Below are positions 1-5,798 of a DNA stretch of 12,026 nucleotides, piece by piece. A model generated the notes under the pieces. The model was not told where the DNA came from. It worked only from the letters and a program-made list of their open reading frames with translations, and ran no database searches. The translations under genes were made by a program, and so were the position numbers. Source of the DNA: Actinomycetes bacterium (GTDB taxonomy: Bacteria; Actinomycetota; Actinomycetes; Propionibacteriales; Propionibacteriaceae); NCBI GenBank assembly GCA_023412435.1, contig JAEYNS010000317.1:1-12026 (forward strand), written 5' to 3'. Position 1 is the stretch's first letter. The number at the start of each line of letters is the position of its first letter.

Positions 1-227
1 GCCACGAGCACTCGGTGGAGATCAGCGTCCCGGTGCGTCCGATCGGATCGCTGTGGGACCCGATCCCGATCACCCGGCCAACCTACGTCTCGACTCCGCT
101 GGCGCCCCGGACGGTGCGCACCATCGACTTGTCGGCGCCGTCTCCCGCTCCGGCGAGCCCTGTCCTGGCCGAGACCCCGTCCGACGAGCCGACCGAGATG
201 GTCGAGGGCGAGCGCGAGGTCGGCTGA
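1..227 (+). CDS. C-terminal part of an unrecognised protein (5' truncated by window)
   Basis: The reading frame is open from the left edge (codons begin at base 3, giving HEHSVEIS...) to a TGA at 225-227, so about 75 C-terminal residues are visible. A GTG at 15 is only an internal valine candidate; the gene almost certainly begins outside the window. The visible part has a conserved-looking core (SLWDPIPITRPTY, then APRTVRTIDLS) followed by a low-complexity tail rich in Pro, Ala, Ser and Glu that looks disordered. No catalytic motif, membrane segment or signal is visible. I do not recognise the family, and no function can be proposed from this fragment. It is read as coding because it has strong GC3 bias and ends cleanly before a hairpin. 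Confidence 0.6.
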   Translation, partial: HEHSVEISVPVRPIGSLWDPIPITRPTYVSTPLAPRTVRTIDLSAPSPAPASPVLAETPSDEPTEMVEGEREVG

Positions 228-234
228 CGGCACC

Positions 235-264
235 GGCCGCGAGTGAGCTGCCGTGGCAGCGGCC
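235..264 (+). terminator. Possible terminator hairpin after the truncated gene
   Basis: GGCCGC at 235-240 pairs with GCGGCC at 259-264. A competing inner dyad, GCTGC/GCAGC (247-251 and 256-260), lies within the loop. It sits 7 bp after the stop codon of the first gene. There is no U-tract, so this is only a candidate, of the U-poor kind common in GC-rich actinobacteria. Confidence 0.35.
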
Positions 265-485
265 CCGTGGTCGTTCCCGGCGACTGGCGCGCCGTGCTCA
301 TGGCTCGCCGCAGCCGAATGGTCGCTTTCAGCACCGGAATCGCAGCCCCTGCGACCGCGCGACGGCGGTGAGCCGACCGGGCCGCCGGATCTCGGCCCAC
401 AACGACCACGGGGCGGCGGAGAGCAGGGTGCGACTCGGGGCGCGGCGGGGACGGTTCCGCCGGCCCCTCGTGGCTCGGCCGCCGT

Positions 486-515
486 TTCGCGCCGGTCGCC
501 GGCCGGTGCTAATCT
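486..515 (+). promoter_or_regulatory. Weak promoter candidate for tRNA-Ala
   Basis: TAATCT at 510-515 resembles a vegetative -10 element and is the only AT-rich hexamer near the tRNA. It would start transcription around 522, about 13 nt before the mature tRNA. The -35 partner (TTCGCG at 486-491, 18-nt spacer) is poor. Confidence 0.35.
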
Positions 516-534
516 GGACGCCGCCGCAAGGCAT

Positions 535-607
535 GGGGCTATGGCGCAGTTGGTAGCGCGTCTCGTTCGCAATGAGAAGGTCAGGGGTTCGAATCCCCTT
601 AGCTCCA
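535..607 (+). tRNA. tRNA-Ala (anticodon CGC)
   Basis: A 73-nt cloverleaf folds by hand. The acceptor stem GGGGCTA pairs with TAGCTCC, including the G3-U70 wobble that is the classic alanine identity element. The D arm is GCGC/GCGC. The anticodon stem TCTCG/TGAGA (one G-U pair) carries the loop TTCGCAA with anticodon CGC, reading GCG. The T arm is AGGGG-TTCGAAT-CCCCT and the discriminator base is A at 607. The next bases are CCG, so CCA is not fully encoded and must be completed after transcription, as is usual in many actinobacteria. A terminator-like hairpin follows 15 bp later, so it is probably transcribed alone. Confidence 0.97.
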
Positions 608-622
608 CCGTGTGATGTCGCG

Positions 623-647
623 AGCCCGGGCCGTCGGTCCGGGCTTT
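623..647 (+). terminator. Rho-independent-type terminator after tRNA-Ala
   Basis: AGCCCGG (623-629) pairs perfectly with CCGGGCT (639-645), with one more G-U pair (630/638) and a 7-nt loop. It is followed by a short TT. Its position just behind the tRNA supports a terminator role. Confidence 0.7.
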
Positions 648-692
648 CGCATGCCATGGCGTGTCGGGGCGTCGATCCCTCATCGTTGAGGC

Positions 693-1115
693 ATGGACGG
701 GCGAGAATGGGCCCTCGTCGACCGGCTGCCCACGCCGCAGGAGCACCGCCGGCTGGCCGAGGCGGTCGGGTGGGGCAACTCCTTCGACTGGCCGAGCCTG
801 CCGAAGTCGCTGGCCGGTTCGCTGGCCGGGGTGGTCGCCGAGGACGCCGGGCAGGTGATCGGCATGGGGCGCCTGGTCGGTGACGGCGTCCTCTACTTCT
901 ACGTGCAGGACGTGGCGGTCCTGCCCGCGTGGCAGGGCCGCGGAATCGGGGCGGCGCTGGTCGACAGGTTGTTGCAGCAGGTTCGGCGGCTGGCCCCCGC
1001 GCAGGCTTTCGTGGGACTGTTTGCCACAGCACCGGCCGTCCCGCTCTACGCCAGCAGGGGGTTCACGGCCGGCGACATGCAGGGCATGTTCCGGGTGCTG
1101 GGTCCGCCCGGGTGA
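693..1115 (+). CDS. GNAT-family N-acetyltransferase
   Basis: This 140-residue protein is the length of a single GNAT domain and is predicted to transfer an acetyl group from acetyl-CoA to an amine; the substrate is unknown. The acetyl-CoA-binding motif A is clear: a beta strand VQDVAVLP (71-78), then the pyrophosphate loop QGRGIG (81-86) and helix AALVDRLL. Motif B ends in LYASRGF (118-124), a typical GNAT C-terminal signature. ATG at 693 is the first possible start, because an in-frame TGA lies at 687-689. The only Shine-Dalgarno-like bases (TGAGG, 687-691) are almost adjacent to the ATG and form half of a small hairpin, so initiation may be inefficient or leaderless. It stands alone and converges on the exporter gene on the other strand. 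Confidence 0.85.
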   Translation: MDGREWALVDRLPTPQEHRRLAEAVGWGNSFDWPSLPKSLAGSLAGVVAEDAGQVIGMGRLVGDGVLYFYVQDVAVLPAWQGRGIGAALVDRLLQQVRRLAPAQAFVGLFATAPAVPLYASRGFTAGDMQGMFRVLGPPG

Positions 1116-1131
1116 GCATCACGTCGGCACG

Positions 1132-1168
1132 CCCCGTGGTCGGGCGGGGTCGGGCCGCGGGTGGCCCG
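1132..1168. terminator. GC-rich double hairpin between convergent genes
   Basis: Two consecutive dyads lie between the stop codons of the convergent acetyltransferase and exporter genes: CCCCG/CGGGG (1132-1136 and 1145-1149) and CGGGCC/GGCCCG (1151-1156 and 1163-1168). They may terminate transcription from both sides. No U-tract is present, so the call is positional. Confidence 0.35.
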
Positions 1169-1175
1169 GCACGCC

Positions 1176-1808
1176 TCACAGCAGTGCCGTGGCGATCAGA
1201 CCGACCCCCAGCGCCGCGACGATCAGGTTCCCGATCACGGCGGTCACCTGACGCGCCCGCGGCGAGGTTCGTCCGCCGAGCAGGGCGCCGAGACCGATCA
1301 CCAGCAGTTGCCAGGTGACCGAGGCCACGCCCACCCCGACGATGAACACGCCGGCCGAGACCGGGGTCGCGAGCAACCCCGACAGGCCGACCGTGATCGC
1401 CGCGAAGTAGATGAGGGTGGCGGGGTTGATCGCAGTCAGCCCGAGGAAGAGCAGGAACAGCCTGCCCCCGCCGGCAGTCGGTGGTGGTGGCGGGGACCCG
1501 TCGCGCCCGGGACGTGCCCGCCACAGACCGTAGCCCGCCAGGACCACCAGCGCGAGCCCGCCGACCAGCGCGGGCCAGGCGCCCCAGCCGGCGATCACCG
1601 GGGCCGCGATGGTGCCAAGGACGACGGCCAGGGCGGCGTAGACGGTGTCCACCAGTCCGACCGCGAGCCCGGCGGGCCAGGCGCCGCCGAAGCCGCGGGC
1701 CACCCCCTCGCCGATCAGCAGCACAGCGATCGCGCCGAGCGGCATCGCTACTCCCAGCCCGGCGACCGCTCCGCTCCCGAAGGCCGCCAGCACGTCCACG
1801 ACGGACAC
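1176..1808 (-). CDS. LysE/RhtB-family amino-acid exporter
   Basis: The protein has 210 residues, the usual length of LysE-superfamily exporters, which export amino acids or other small metabolites across the cytoplasmic membrane. Around six hydrophobic segments are visible: an N-terminal one at about 6-31 with the conserved GxxxPLG-like turn (GVAMPLG, 19-25), then about 43-69, 76-95, 117-145, 147-178 and 187-209. The segment GLTAINPATLIYF (123-135) carries the Asn-Pro motif typical of the family. The GTG at 1806-1808 is chosen because the protein then begins directly with the first membrane helix. The open frame extends further upstream but encodes a Pro/Arg-rich stretch that is the shadow of the nucleotidyltransferase gene. 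That gene ends 34 bp upstream, so the two are probably co-transcribed. The substrate cannot be predicted. Confidence 0.85.
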   Translation of the reverse strand: MSVVDVLAAFGSGAVAGLGVAMPLGAIAVLLIGEGVARGFGGAWPAGLAVGLVDTVYAALAVVLGTIAAPVIAGWGAWPALVGGLALVVLAGYGLWRARPGRDGSPPPPPTAGGGRLFLLFLGLTAINPATLIYFAAITVGLSGLLATPVSAGVFIVGVGVASVTWQLLVIGLGALLGGRTSPRARQVTAVIGNLIVAALGVGLIATALL

Positions 1809-1842
1809 CGTGGCACACCCGCGGTGCCCGGCGTCACCGTTC

Positions 1843-2688
1843 TCATTCCGGATCGGCCACCGGGCCGGTCCAGCCGAGCCGCCGCAGGGTTTCGTCCACC
1901 GCCTGCCGGGTGTGGGCGATGGCGACCCGCAGGTCGGACTCGGTCTCCCCGAGCGAGGCGAGGGCCCGGTGCACCAGATCGGTGAAGCCGCCGGTGTCCA
2001 GCGGCAGGCGGGCGACGCCGGGGACCAGGTCCTTCTCATTCAGCACCCAGCGGCCCGCGGCGGCGTGCCACGCATGGCCGGCGATCATGGCCGCGGTGGA
2101 ACAGCACGCAGCGACGTACGCCACGTCGCACCGGGCCGCGCCCTTGCCCGCGATGTCGAGCAGGAACCGGGCGTGCCACAGATTGTCCACCAGGCTGCGG
2201 CGCAGCGCCTCGGGATAGGGCGCGAGGCCGGCGCGGAGGTCGGGGATCAGACCCTCCGGATCGGCCAGTGGACGGCAGGTCGCCACCTCACCGGCATAGC
2301 TCAGGTCGAGGAAGCCCAGCGGGTGGCCGGGCTGGGCGTGGAAGGCGAACTCGCCGCGCACGGCGCGGGCGCACTGCTCGCGAACCCGCCGAATGTCCCG
2401 CAGCACCCAGTCGACGGCCGTGTCGGCCACCGTCAGCCAGGCGCCGCCGTCCACCCACGGCCCCCAGCCACCGGGGCCTGCGAGTTCGGCGCCGGGCGAG
2501 ATGGCCTCGGCCAGCCCCGCCAGGGCGTCGACGTCCAGCCGGTCCCGGTCGTAGTAGACGCCCAGGTCGAAGTCGGAGGTCTCGGTGTAGGTGCCCCGCG
2601 CGCGGCTCCCGCCGAGCACGACGGCCCGGACGCCAGGCACCTCCACCAGAGCCTCCGCCATCCGGTGCAGGGTGCTGTCGTCGATCAC
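1843..2688 (-). CDS. Nucleotidyltransferase-domain protein
   Basis: This 281-residue protein has an N-terminal Pol-beta/MNT-type nucleotidyltransferase core: LGGSRARGTYTETSDFDLG (25-43) contains the GS...G loop (Gly27-Ser28) and the metal-binding Asp pair D39 and D41 (SDFDL). Such domains transfer a nucleotide from an NTP to a small molecule, protein or antibiotic. The C-terminal half is mostly helical, with a WHARFLLDIAG stretch and the WVLNEKDLVP segment (about 213-222) that I associate with actinobacterial stand-alone nucleotidyltransferases. It is not recognisably an aminoglycoside-resistance enzyme or a toxin-antitoxin MNT, and there is no HEPN partner nearby. The GTG at 2686-2688 is preceded by a GGGTGG-like ribosome-binding site; an internal ATG nine codons later is an alternative. 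It is the first gene of a likely pair with the exporter. Confidence 0.8.
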   Translation of the reverse strand: MIDDSTLHRMAEALVEVPGVRAVVLGGSRARGTYTETSDFDLGVYYDRDRLDVDALAGLAEAISPGAELAGPGGWGPWVDGGAWLTVADTAVDWVLRDIRRVREQCARAVRGEFAFHAQPGHPLGFLDLSYAGEVATCRPLADPEGLIPDLRAGLAPYPEALRRSLVDNLWHARFLLDIAGKGAARCDVAYVAACCSTAAMIAGHAWHAAAGRWVLNEKDLVPGVARLPLDTGGFTDLVHRALASLGETESDLRVAIAHTRQAVDETLRRLGWTGPVADPE

Positions 2689-2755
2689 CCACCCAGCGTC
2701 ACAGGGCGACGGGCGTCCGGCAAGCCCCGCACGCAGGCGCGCTCACTGTGGCCCT

Positions 2756-2775
2756 TTCTCCCGTACTCGGGAGGA
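2756..2775. terminator. Hairpin between acetyltransferase and nucleotidyltransferase genes
   Basis: CTCCCG (2758-2763) pairs with CGGGAG (2768-2773) around a TACT loop, with two further pairs outside (one G-U). It lies downstream of the minus-strand acetyltransferase stop codon and may terminate that transcript. No T-run follows on the minus strand. Confidence 0.4.
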
Positions 2776-2813
2776 GGACTCACACTCGGGCGGGTGCGAG
2801 GCGCGGGGAACGG

Positions 2814-3371
2814 TCAGCCAGGCAGGTCGTCGAAGTCGACCGGGGTGGTAATCCCGGTCTCCCAGTCCCGGCGCAGGATGCCGTAGGCGACGGACGCCTT
2901 CGGCGGGCCACCCTCGACCGGCCAGGCCTGCCGGTAGTGGGCCTCCTTCACCCACCCGGAGCGGACGAAGACCTTTCGCATCGCGATGTTGTCCTCACGG
3001 GTCTGGCCCTCCATCCGGTGCAGGTCGGGGTACCTGCCGAAGATGTGGCTGGTGAACGCCCGCAGCACGGGCCCGCCCAGCCCGCGGCCGCGGACCGCGT
3101 CGGCGAGCCGCAGGTCGAACAGTGGCGCGCCGCCGTCCTCGATGTCCTCGACGTCCTCCAGCACGGCGATCCCGACCCGGACGCCGTCGACCTCCACCCA
3201 GTGGCCGAGGCTCTCCTGCGACCAGTACGCGCCGCCGCGCACGCGCGCCCTGGCGTCCGCCTCGGACACCCTCTGGCGGACGTGGAACGGGTAGGAGTTG
3301 GACGACAGGAAGCTGACGATCGCCTCGACATCCCTGGCAGGGTCGAAGGCGGAGATGACTACCTCGGGCAC
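2814..3371 (-). CDS. GNAT-family N-acetyltransferase (RimJ/RimL-like)
   Basis: This 185-residue protein resembles the RimJ/RimL branch of GNAT acetyltransferases, which acetylate protein N-termini or small-molecule amines using acetyl-CoA. Motif A is FDLRLADAVRGRGLGGPVL (85-103), with the R-G-R-G-L-G pyrophosphate loop at 94-99. The later REDNIAMRKVFVRSGW segment (125-140) matches the RimJ/RimL 'N-x-A-M-R-K-x-x-x-x-x-G-W/F' signature. An N-terminal segment with SNSYPFHVRQRVS (24-36) probably shapes the acceptor site. The GTG at 3369-3371 is the first start in the frame. A TAGGAT -10-like element lies only 7 nt upstream of it, suggesting a leaderless mRNA. The gene appears to be transcribed alone, with hairpins on both sides. 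Confidence 0.85.
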   Translation of the reverse strand: MPEVVISAFDPARDVEAIVSFLSSNSYPFHVRQRVSEADARARVRGGAYWSQESLGHWVEVDGVRVGIAVLEDVEDIEDGGAPLFDLRLADAVRGRGLGGPVLRAFTSHIFGRYPDLHRMEGQTREDNIAMRKVFVRSGWVKEAHYRQAWPVEGGPPKASVAYGILRRDWETGITTPVDFDDLPG

Positions 3372-3378
3372 CCACGGG

Positions 3379-3384
3379 ATCCTA
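3379..3384 (-). promoter_or_regulatory. Candidate -10 element for a leaderless acetyltransferase mRNA
   Basis: On the minus strand TAGGAT (matching TANNNT) ends 7 nt before the GTG start codon, placing the transcription start at or next to the first base of the codon. No clear -35 is seen. Confidence 0.35.
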
Positions 3385-3437
3385 GCGATCCCGGCGCCCG
3401 CCCGTGGGCACGCCTCCCGCCCGGAGCTGAACCGACA

Positions 3438-3471
3438 GCGAGGCTCCCCAGCCGCAACCGGGGAGCCTCGC
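3438..3471 (-). terminator. Strong terminator hairpin after the DUF3618 operon
   Basis: A perfect 12-bp stem, GCGAGGCTCCCC (3438-3449) with GGGGAGCCTCGC (3460-3471), encloses a 10-nt loop, 21 bp beyond the stop codon of the last gene of the minus-strand membrane-protein operon. Being symmetric it could act on either strand, but it lies upstream of the next minus-strand gene and fits as the end of the three-gene transcript. Confidence 0.75.
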
Positions 3472-3492
3472 GCCGCAGGGAGCGTTGCCGGA

Positions 3493-4137
3493 CTACTGCT
3501 CCCGCGCCTGGCGGGCCGCGTCCCGTGCCTGGTCGGAGACCTGGGCCGCGGACTCGGAGGCCACGTCCTTCACCTCAGCGGCGGCATCGCCGGCCTCGGC
3601 CTGGACGGTCTGGACGGCGTCGGTGGCGGTGTCCTTCACCGACTCGACAGCCTCCCGGGCCGGCTCGGCCAGGTTGTCGACGACCTCGCGTGCCGCGGCG
3701 CCGACCTGGTCGGTGAGGGGGCGGGCCTGTTCCTTCAGGTTCTCCGCCAGTTCCTGCTCCTTGCGGGAGGCGGGGAAGGCGGACGCGATCAGCAGCCCGA
3801 TCCCGAACGCGACGGCACCGGCCGCCAGCGGGTTGCCCTGGGTCTGCTGCCTGGCGGTGTGGGGCAGTTCGGCGAGATCGTGGCCGACATCGGACGCGCG
3901 CTCGGAGAGGTCGCCCGCGGTGCCCTGGATCGCCCCGACTGCGCTGTCCTTGAGATCCTCGGCGGCGCCGAGAATGCGGTCCAGCAGGCGCGAGCCGAAG
4001 GCCTTCGCCTTGGAGACCTGGCGCTGGGCCAGGTGGACAGGGTTGGCCTGGTAGGCCAGCTCGTCGACATTGTCGGACAGGCTCGCCCTGGTCTGCTCGA
4101 TCTGGGTCCGGAGCAGGGTGGGATCTTCGGTAGTCAT
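3493..4137 (-). CDS. DUF3618-family membrane protein with LEA-like helical tail
   Basis: This 214-residue protein begins with a DUF3618 domain (LLRTQIEQTRASLSDNVDEL, 8-27; ANPVHLAQRQVSKAKA, 31-46). It is a short actinobacterial domain of unknown function found in envelope-associated proteins. One hydrophobic segment, LAAGAVAFGIGLLIASAF (104-121), is a probable transmembrane helix. The rest (about 126-214) is a charged Ala/Glu/Asp/Lys-rich amphipathic helix with repeats such as SVKDTATDAV and EVKDVASES, resembling LEA or apolipoprotein-like stress proteins. The ATG at 4135-4137 overlaps the preceding stop codon as ATGA and has a strong GAGGAGGAG ribosome-binding site. It is the last gene of the three-gene operon. 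A role in envelope stress or membrane stabilisation is inference. Confidence 0.85.
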   Translation of the reverse strand: MTTEDPTLLRTQIEQTRASLSDNVDELAYQANPVHLAQRQVSKAKAFGSRLLDRILGAAEDLKDSAVGAIQGTAGDLSERASDVGHDLAELPHTARQQTQGNPLAAGAVAFGIGLLIASAFPASRKEQELAENLKEQARPLTDQVGAAAREVVDNLAEPAREAVESVKDTATDAVQTVQAEAGDAAAEVKDVASESAAQVSDQARDAARQAREQ

Positions 4138-4607
4138 CGGTTCTCCTCCTCATTGCCCTTCAGGGCGTTCGGGATCTTGCTCACGGTCTCGGCGGTCTTC
4201 GGAAGGCCGCGGACGCGACCCAGCTCCGAGCGCCCGGTCACGGCCAGGGCCGCCGCAACGACGGCCCACAGCAGGCCGACGACCAGCGCCGCCCAGCCGA
4301 AGCCGATGGCTGTTCCCAGCGCCCACGCCAGCGCGAGCGAGAGGAACAGCAGCGTCAGGAAGGCGCCGGTGGCGGCGCCGGCGAGCATTCCCGCCGCCTT
4401 GCCCGCCTTGGTCGCCGAGTCGCTCAGTTCGGCCCTGGCCAGGGCGACCTCCTGGCGCAGCAGGGTGGACAGGTCGCGGCTGATGTCGCCCATCACCTCG
4501 CCGATCGACCGGTCCGGCACCTCCCGGGTGGGCGAGCCGGGGACGGCCGGATCGTAGGGTGAGGCGGATGCGCGGGTCGGCAGCGTCGCCTCGTCAGGGT
4601 TGGTCAT
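4134..4607 (-). CDS. Phage_holin_3_6 / DUF1469-type membrane protein
   Basis: This 157-residue protein matches the chromosomal 'phage holin family' (Holin-X, PF07332) of actinobacteria. These are not phage lysis proteins as far as is known; their function is unclear. After a disordered Pro/Ser-rich N-terminus comes the family's conserved amphipathic segment DRSIGEVMGDISRDLSTLLR (32-51), followed by QEVALARAEL (52-61). Two transmembrane helices follow (about 73-98 and 103-124), then a basic C-terminal tail with a GRSELGRVRGLP stretch. Both ends overlap neighbours by 4 bp (ATGA at 4604-4607 and at 4134-4137), so translation is probably coupled to the genes on either side. It is the middle gene of the operon with the DUF3618 protein, a pairing often seen in actinobacterial genomes. 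Confidence 0.85.
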   Translation of the reverse strand: MTNPDEATLPTRASASPYDPAVPGSPTREVPDRSIGEVMGDISRDLSTLLRQEVALARAELSDSATKAGKAAGMLAGAATGAFLTLLFLSLALAWALGTAIGFGWAALVVGLLWAVVAAALAVTGRSELGRVRGLPKTAETVSKIPNALKGNEEENR

Positions 4608-5536
4608 CGGTGCACTCCCGGCTCGGTGACGGCCGGGGTCGTCCCTGCCGGCGGCGTGGTGCTGCCGAGCACGCCCGTCGAGTAGCCCGCGTACGTGGGA
4701 TCATCCACGTCGCCAACGCCGGCGACGGGAGTCGTCCCCGTCGTGGCGTAGGTGGGGCCGTACCCGGCCGAGATAGCCGGGGACGTCTGCCCGGCCGCGA
4801 GCCGCGGGCCGGAGGTCGACGTACCCACCTCGTCCTGCGCCATCAGCCCGCGGCTGAGCCGTCCGACCACCACGCCTGCGGCCAGTGCGCCGGCCAGGAA
4901 CAGGACGGGGCGTCGCCGGGCGAACCGCCGGATCTCCACCATCACGTCGCCCGGGTCGGCGGTGCTCAGCCAGTGCGACAGCTCACCGCCGCGCTGGGCG
5001 CCCTGCCGGGCCAACGCGGTCAGTGGACCGCTCTGGTCGGACTTGGACGCCATCTCTCCCAGCTCGCCCGCGAGGCCGTGCAACAGGTCGGCGAGCTGCT
5101 GCTTGCCGGCGCTGGCCTGGTCCCGCAGTTGCCCGCTGGTCTGGCCCCACAGGCTGCGCAGCTGGGTGCGGGCCTCGTCGGTCACTCGTCCGAGCTCCTC
5201 CTTGGCGACCGCCGCCACGTCACCACCGCGCTGCACGGCGGTGTCCTTCACGTCGGCAGCGCCGCTGGCCGCGGTCTCCTTCACGTTGTCCACGCCCCGG
5301 GCAACCTGCTCGGTCGTGCTCTGGCCCGCCAGCGATCCGGTGTCGTTGGTCACCGGACTGGTGCCGCTCGCCACGGAGCCGGAGGCGTAGCCGCCTGCCG
5401 GCTCGACGGGCTCACCCGTCGATCCCGGTGCCGAGTACGGATTGGAGGAGTTCCACTCCGATCCCTGGTAGCCCGTCTGCGCAGACTTGTGGTCCTCGGG
5501 AACCGGCGAGCCGGTCCCTACGTTCTCGTGCGTCAT
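4604..5536 (-). CDS. Unrecognised one-TM protein, first gene of the DUF3618/holin operon
   Basis: This 310-residue protein has no family I can name. The N-terminal 70 residues are Gly/Ser/Pro-rich and probably disordered. About 76-190 is an Ala/Gln/Glu/Lys-rich helical region with pieces such as NVKETAASGAADVKDTA (84-100) resembling the tail of the DUF3618 protein in the same operon. A membrane segment VLFLAGALAAGVVVG (211-225) follows the basic RRFARRRP, so the N-terminal part is predicted cytoplasmic. A Gly/Thr/Pro-rich tail follows. The frame extends upstream to 5683, but the ATG at 5534-5536 is chosen because GGGAG lies 6 bp before it and the predicted promoter lies inside the upstream extension. 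It overlaps the holin-type gene by ATGA. Context suggests an envelope or membrane-organising role; this is inference. Confidence 0.75.
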   Translation of the reverse strand: MTHENVGTGSPVPEDHKSAQTGYQGSEWNSSNPYSAPGSTGEPVEPAGGYASGSVASGTSPVTNDTGSLAGQSTTEQVARGVDNVKETAASGAADVKDTAVQRGGDVAAVAKEELGRVTDEARTQLRSLWGQTSGQLRDQASAGKQQLADLLHGLAGELGEMASKSDQSGPLTALARQGAQRGGELSHWLSTADPGDVMVEIRRFARRRPVLFLAGALAAGVVVGRLSRGLMAQDEVGTSTSGPRLAAGQTSPAISAGYGPTYATTGTTPVAGVGDVDDPTYAGYSTGVLGSTTPPAGTTPAVTEPGVHR

Positions 5537-5601
5537 CGCTACTCCCGTCCTGGTCTGCTTCTGCGGCCGTGGTTGGTGTGCCGCAGCCCGACCCTGCCCC
5601 G

Positions 5602-5627
5602 GTACCCACTGCCTCTGGGGCGAAACC
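5602..5627 (-). promoter_or_regulatory. SigF/SigB-type stress promoter
   Basis: On the minus strand GGTTTC (5627 to 5622) is followed after 14 nt by GGGTAC (5607 to 5602), that is GTTT-N15-GGGTA. This matches the consensus of actinobacterial SigF/SigB general-stress sigma factors (GTTT-N15-17-GGGTA in mycobacteria; GNNT-N14-16-GGGTAC in Streptomyces). Transcription would start near 5595, giving a leader of roughly 60 nt before the ATG at 5536. Neither the sigma factor nor activity can be shown from the window. Confidence 0.65.
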
Positions 5628-5738
5628 CCCGCTGAGAAGCGGTGATCGTGTTGCTCAGAGGCGGTTCGTGAGGTGGACGGCAACCGCCGACGTGTTCTCG
5701 CCGGGGGAGGACCACCGTCGAGGGCCCCCCTCAGACAG

Positions 5739-5766
5739 CGAGGGCTCCCCTTGTGGGGAGCCCTCG
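5739..5766 (-). terminator. Strong terminator hairpin after the HAD phosphatase gene
   Basis: A perfect 12-bp stem, CGAGGGCTCCCC (5739-5750) with GGGGAGCCCTCG (5755-5766), closes on a 4-nt TTGT loop, 32 bp beyond the stop codon of the minus-strand HAD gene. A near-copy of the left arm (CGAGGGCCCCCC, starting at 5719) precedes it and could compete for pairing. Confidence 0.8.
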
Positions 5767-5798
5767 GCAGGTGGGAGGAGTGCTCGGCGGGTTTGGGC

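Larger units (their letters stand above)
228..534. other. 307-bp intergenic region without a recognisable gene
   Basis: The stretch between the truncated gene and the tRNA holds the possible hairpin at 235-264 and a weak promoter candidate for the tRNA near 486-515. Open frames crossing it have no family resemblance and run through the tRNA gene, so they are not believed. I see no repeat, RNA gene or mobile element in it. Confidence 0.6.

Noticed and set aside
535..607. tRNA-Ala 3' end as an integration (att) site
   Set aside because: No second copy of the tRNA 3' end and no integrase were seen in the window.
253..615. Plus-strand open frame of 120 codons ending in a peptide read from the tRNA
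   Set aside because: Its C-terminal 25 residues are a translation of tRNA-Ala (535-607), a classic false annotation; the rest has no family features.
328..1032. Minus-strand open frame of 234 codons containing GAKGIRTPDLLIANETRYQL
   Set aside because: That peptide is the well-known spurious product of reading a tRNA gene backwards. The remainder is antisense to the GNAT gene and Arg/Pro-rich.
4134..4607. Phage lysis or prophage remnant suggested by the holin-family name
   Set aside because: No endolysin, integrase, capsid or attachment repeat is present; this holin-like family is commonly chromosomal in actinobacteria.
5537..5683. Upstream extension of the 310-residue operon protein
   Set aside because: The extension contains the predicted SigF/SigB-type promoter and has no ribosome-binding site, whereas the ATG at 5536 has GGGAG at good spacing.
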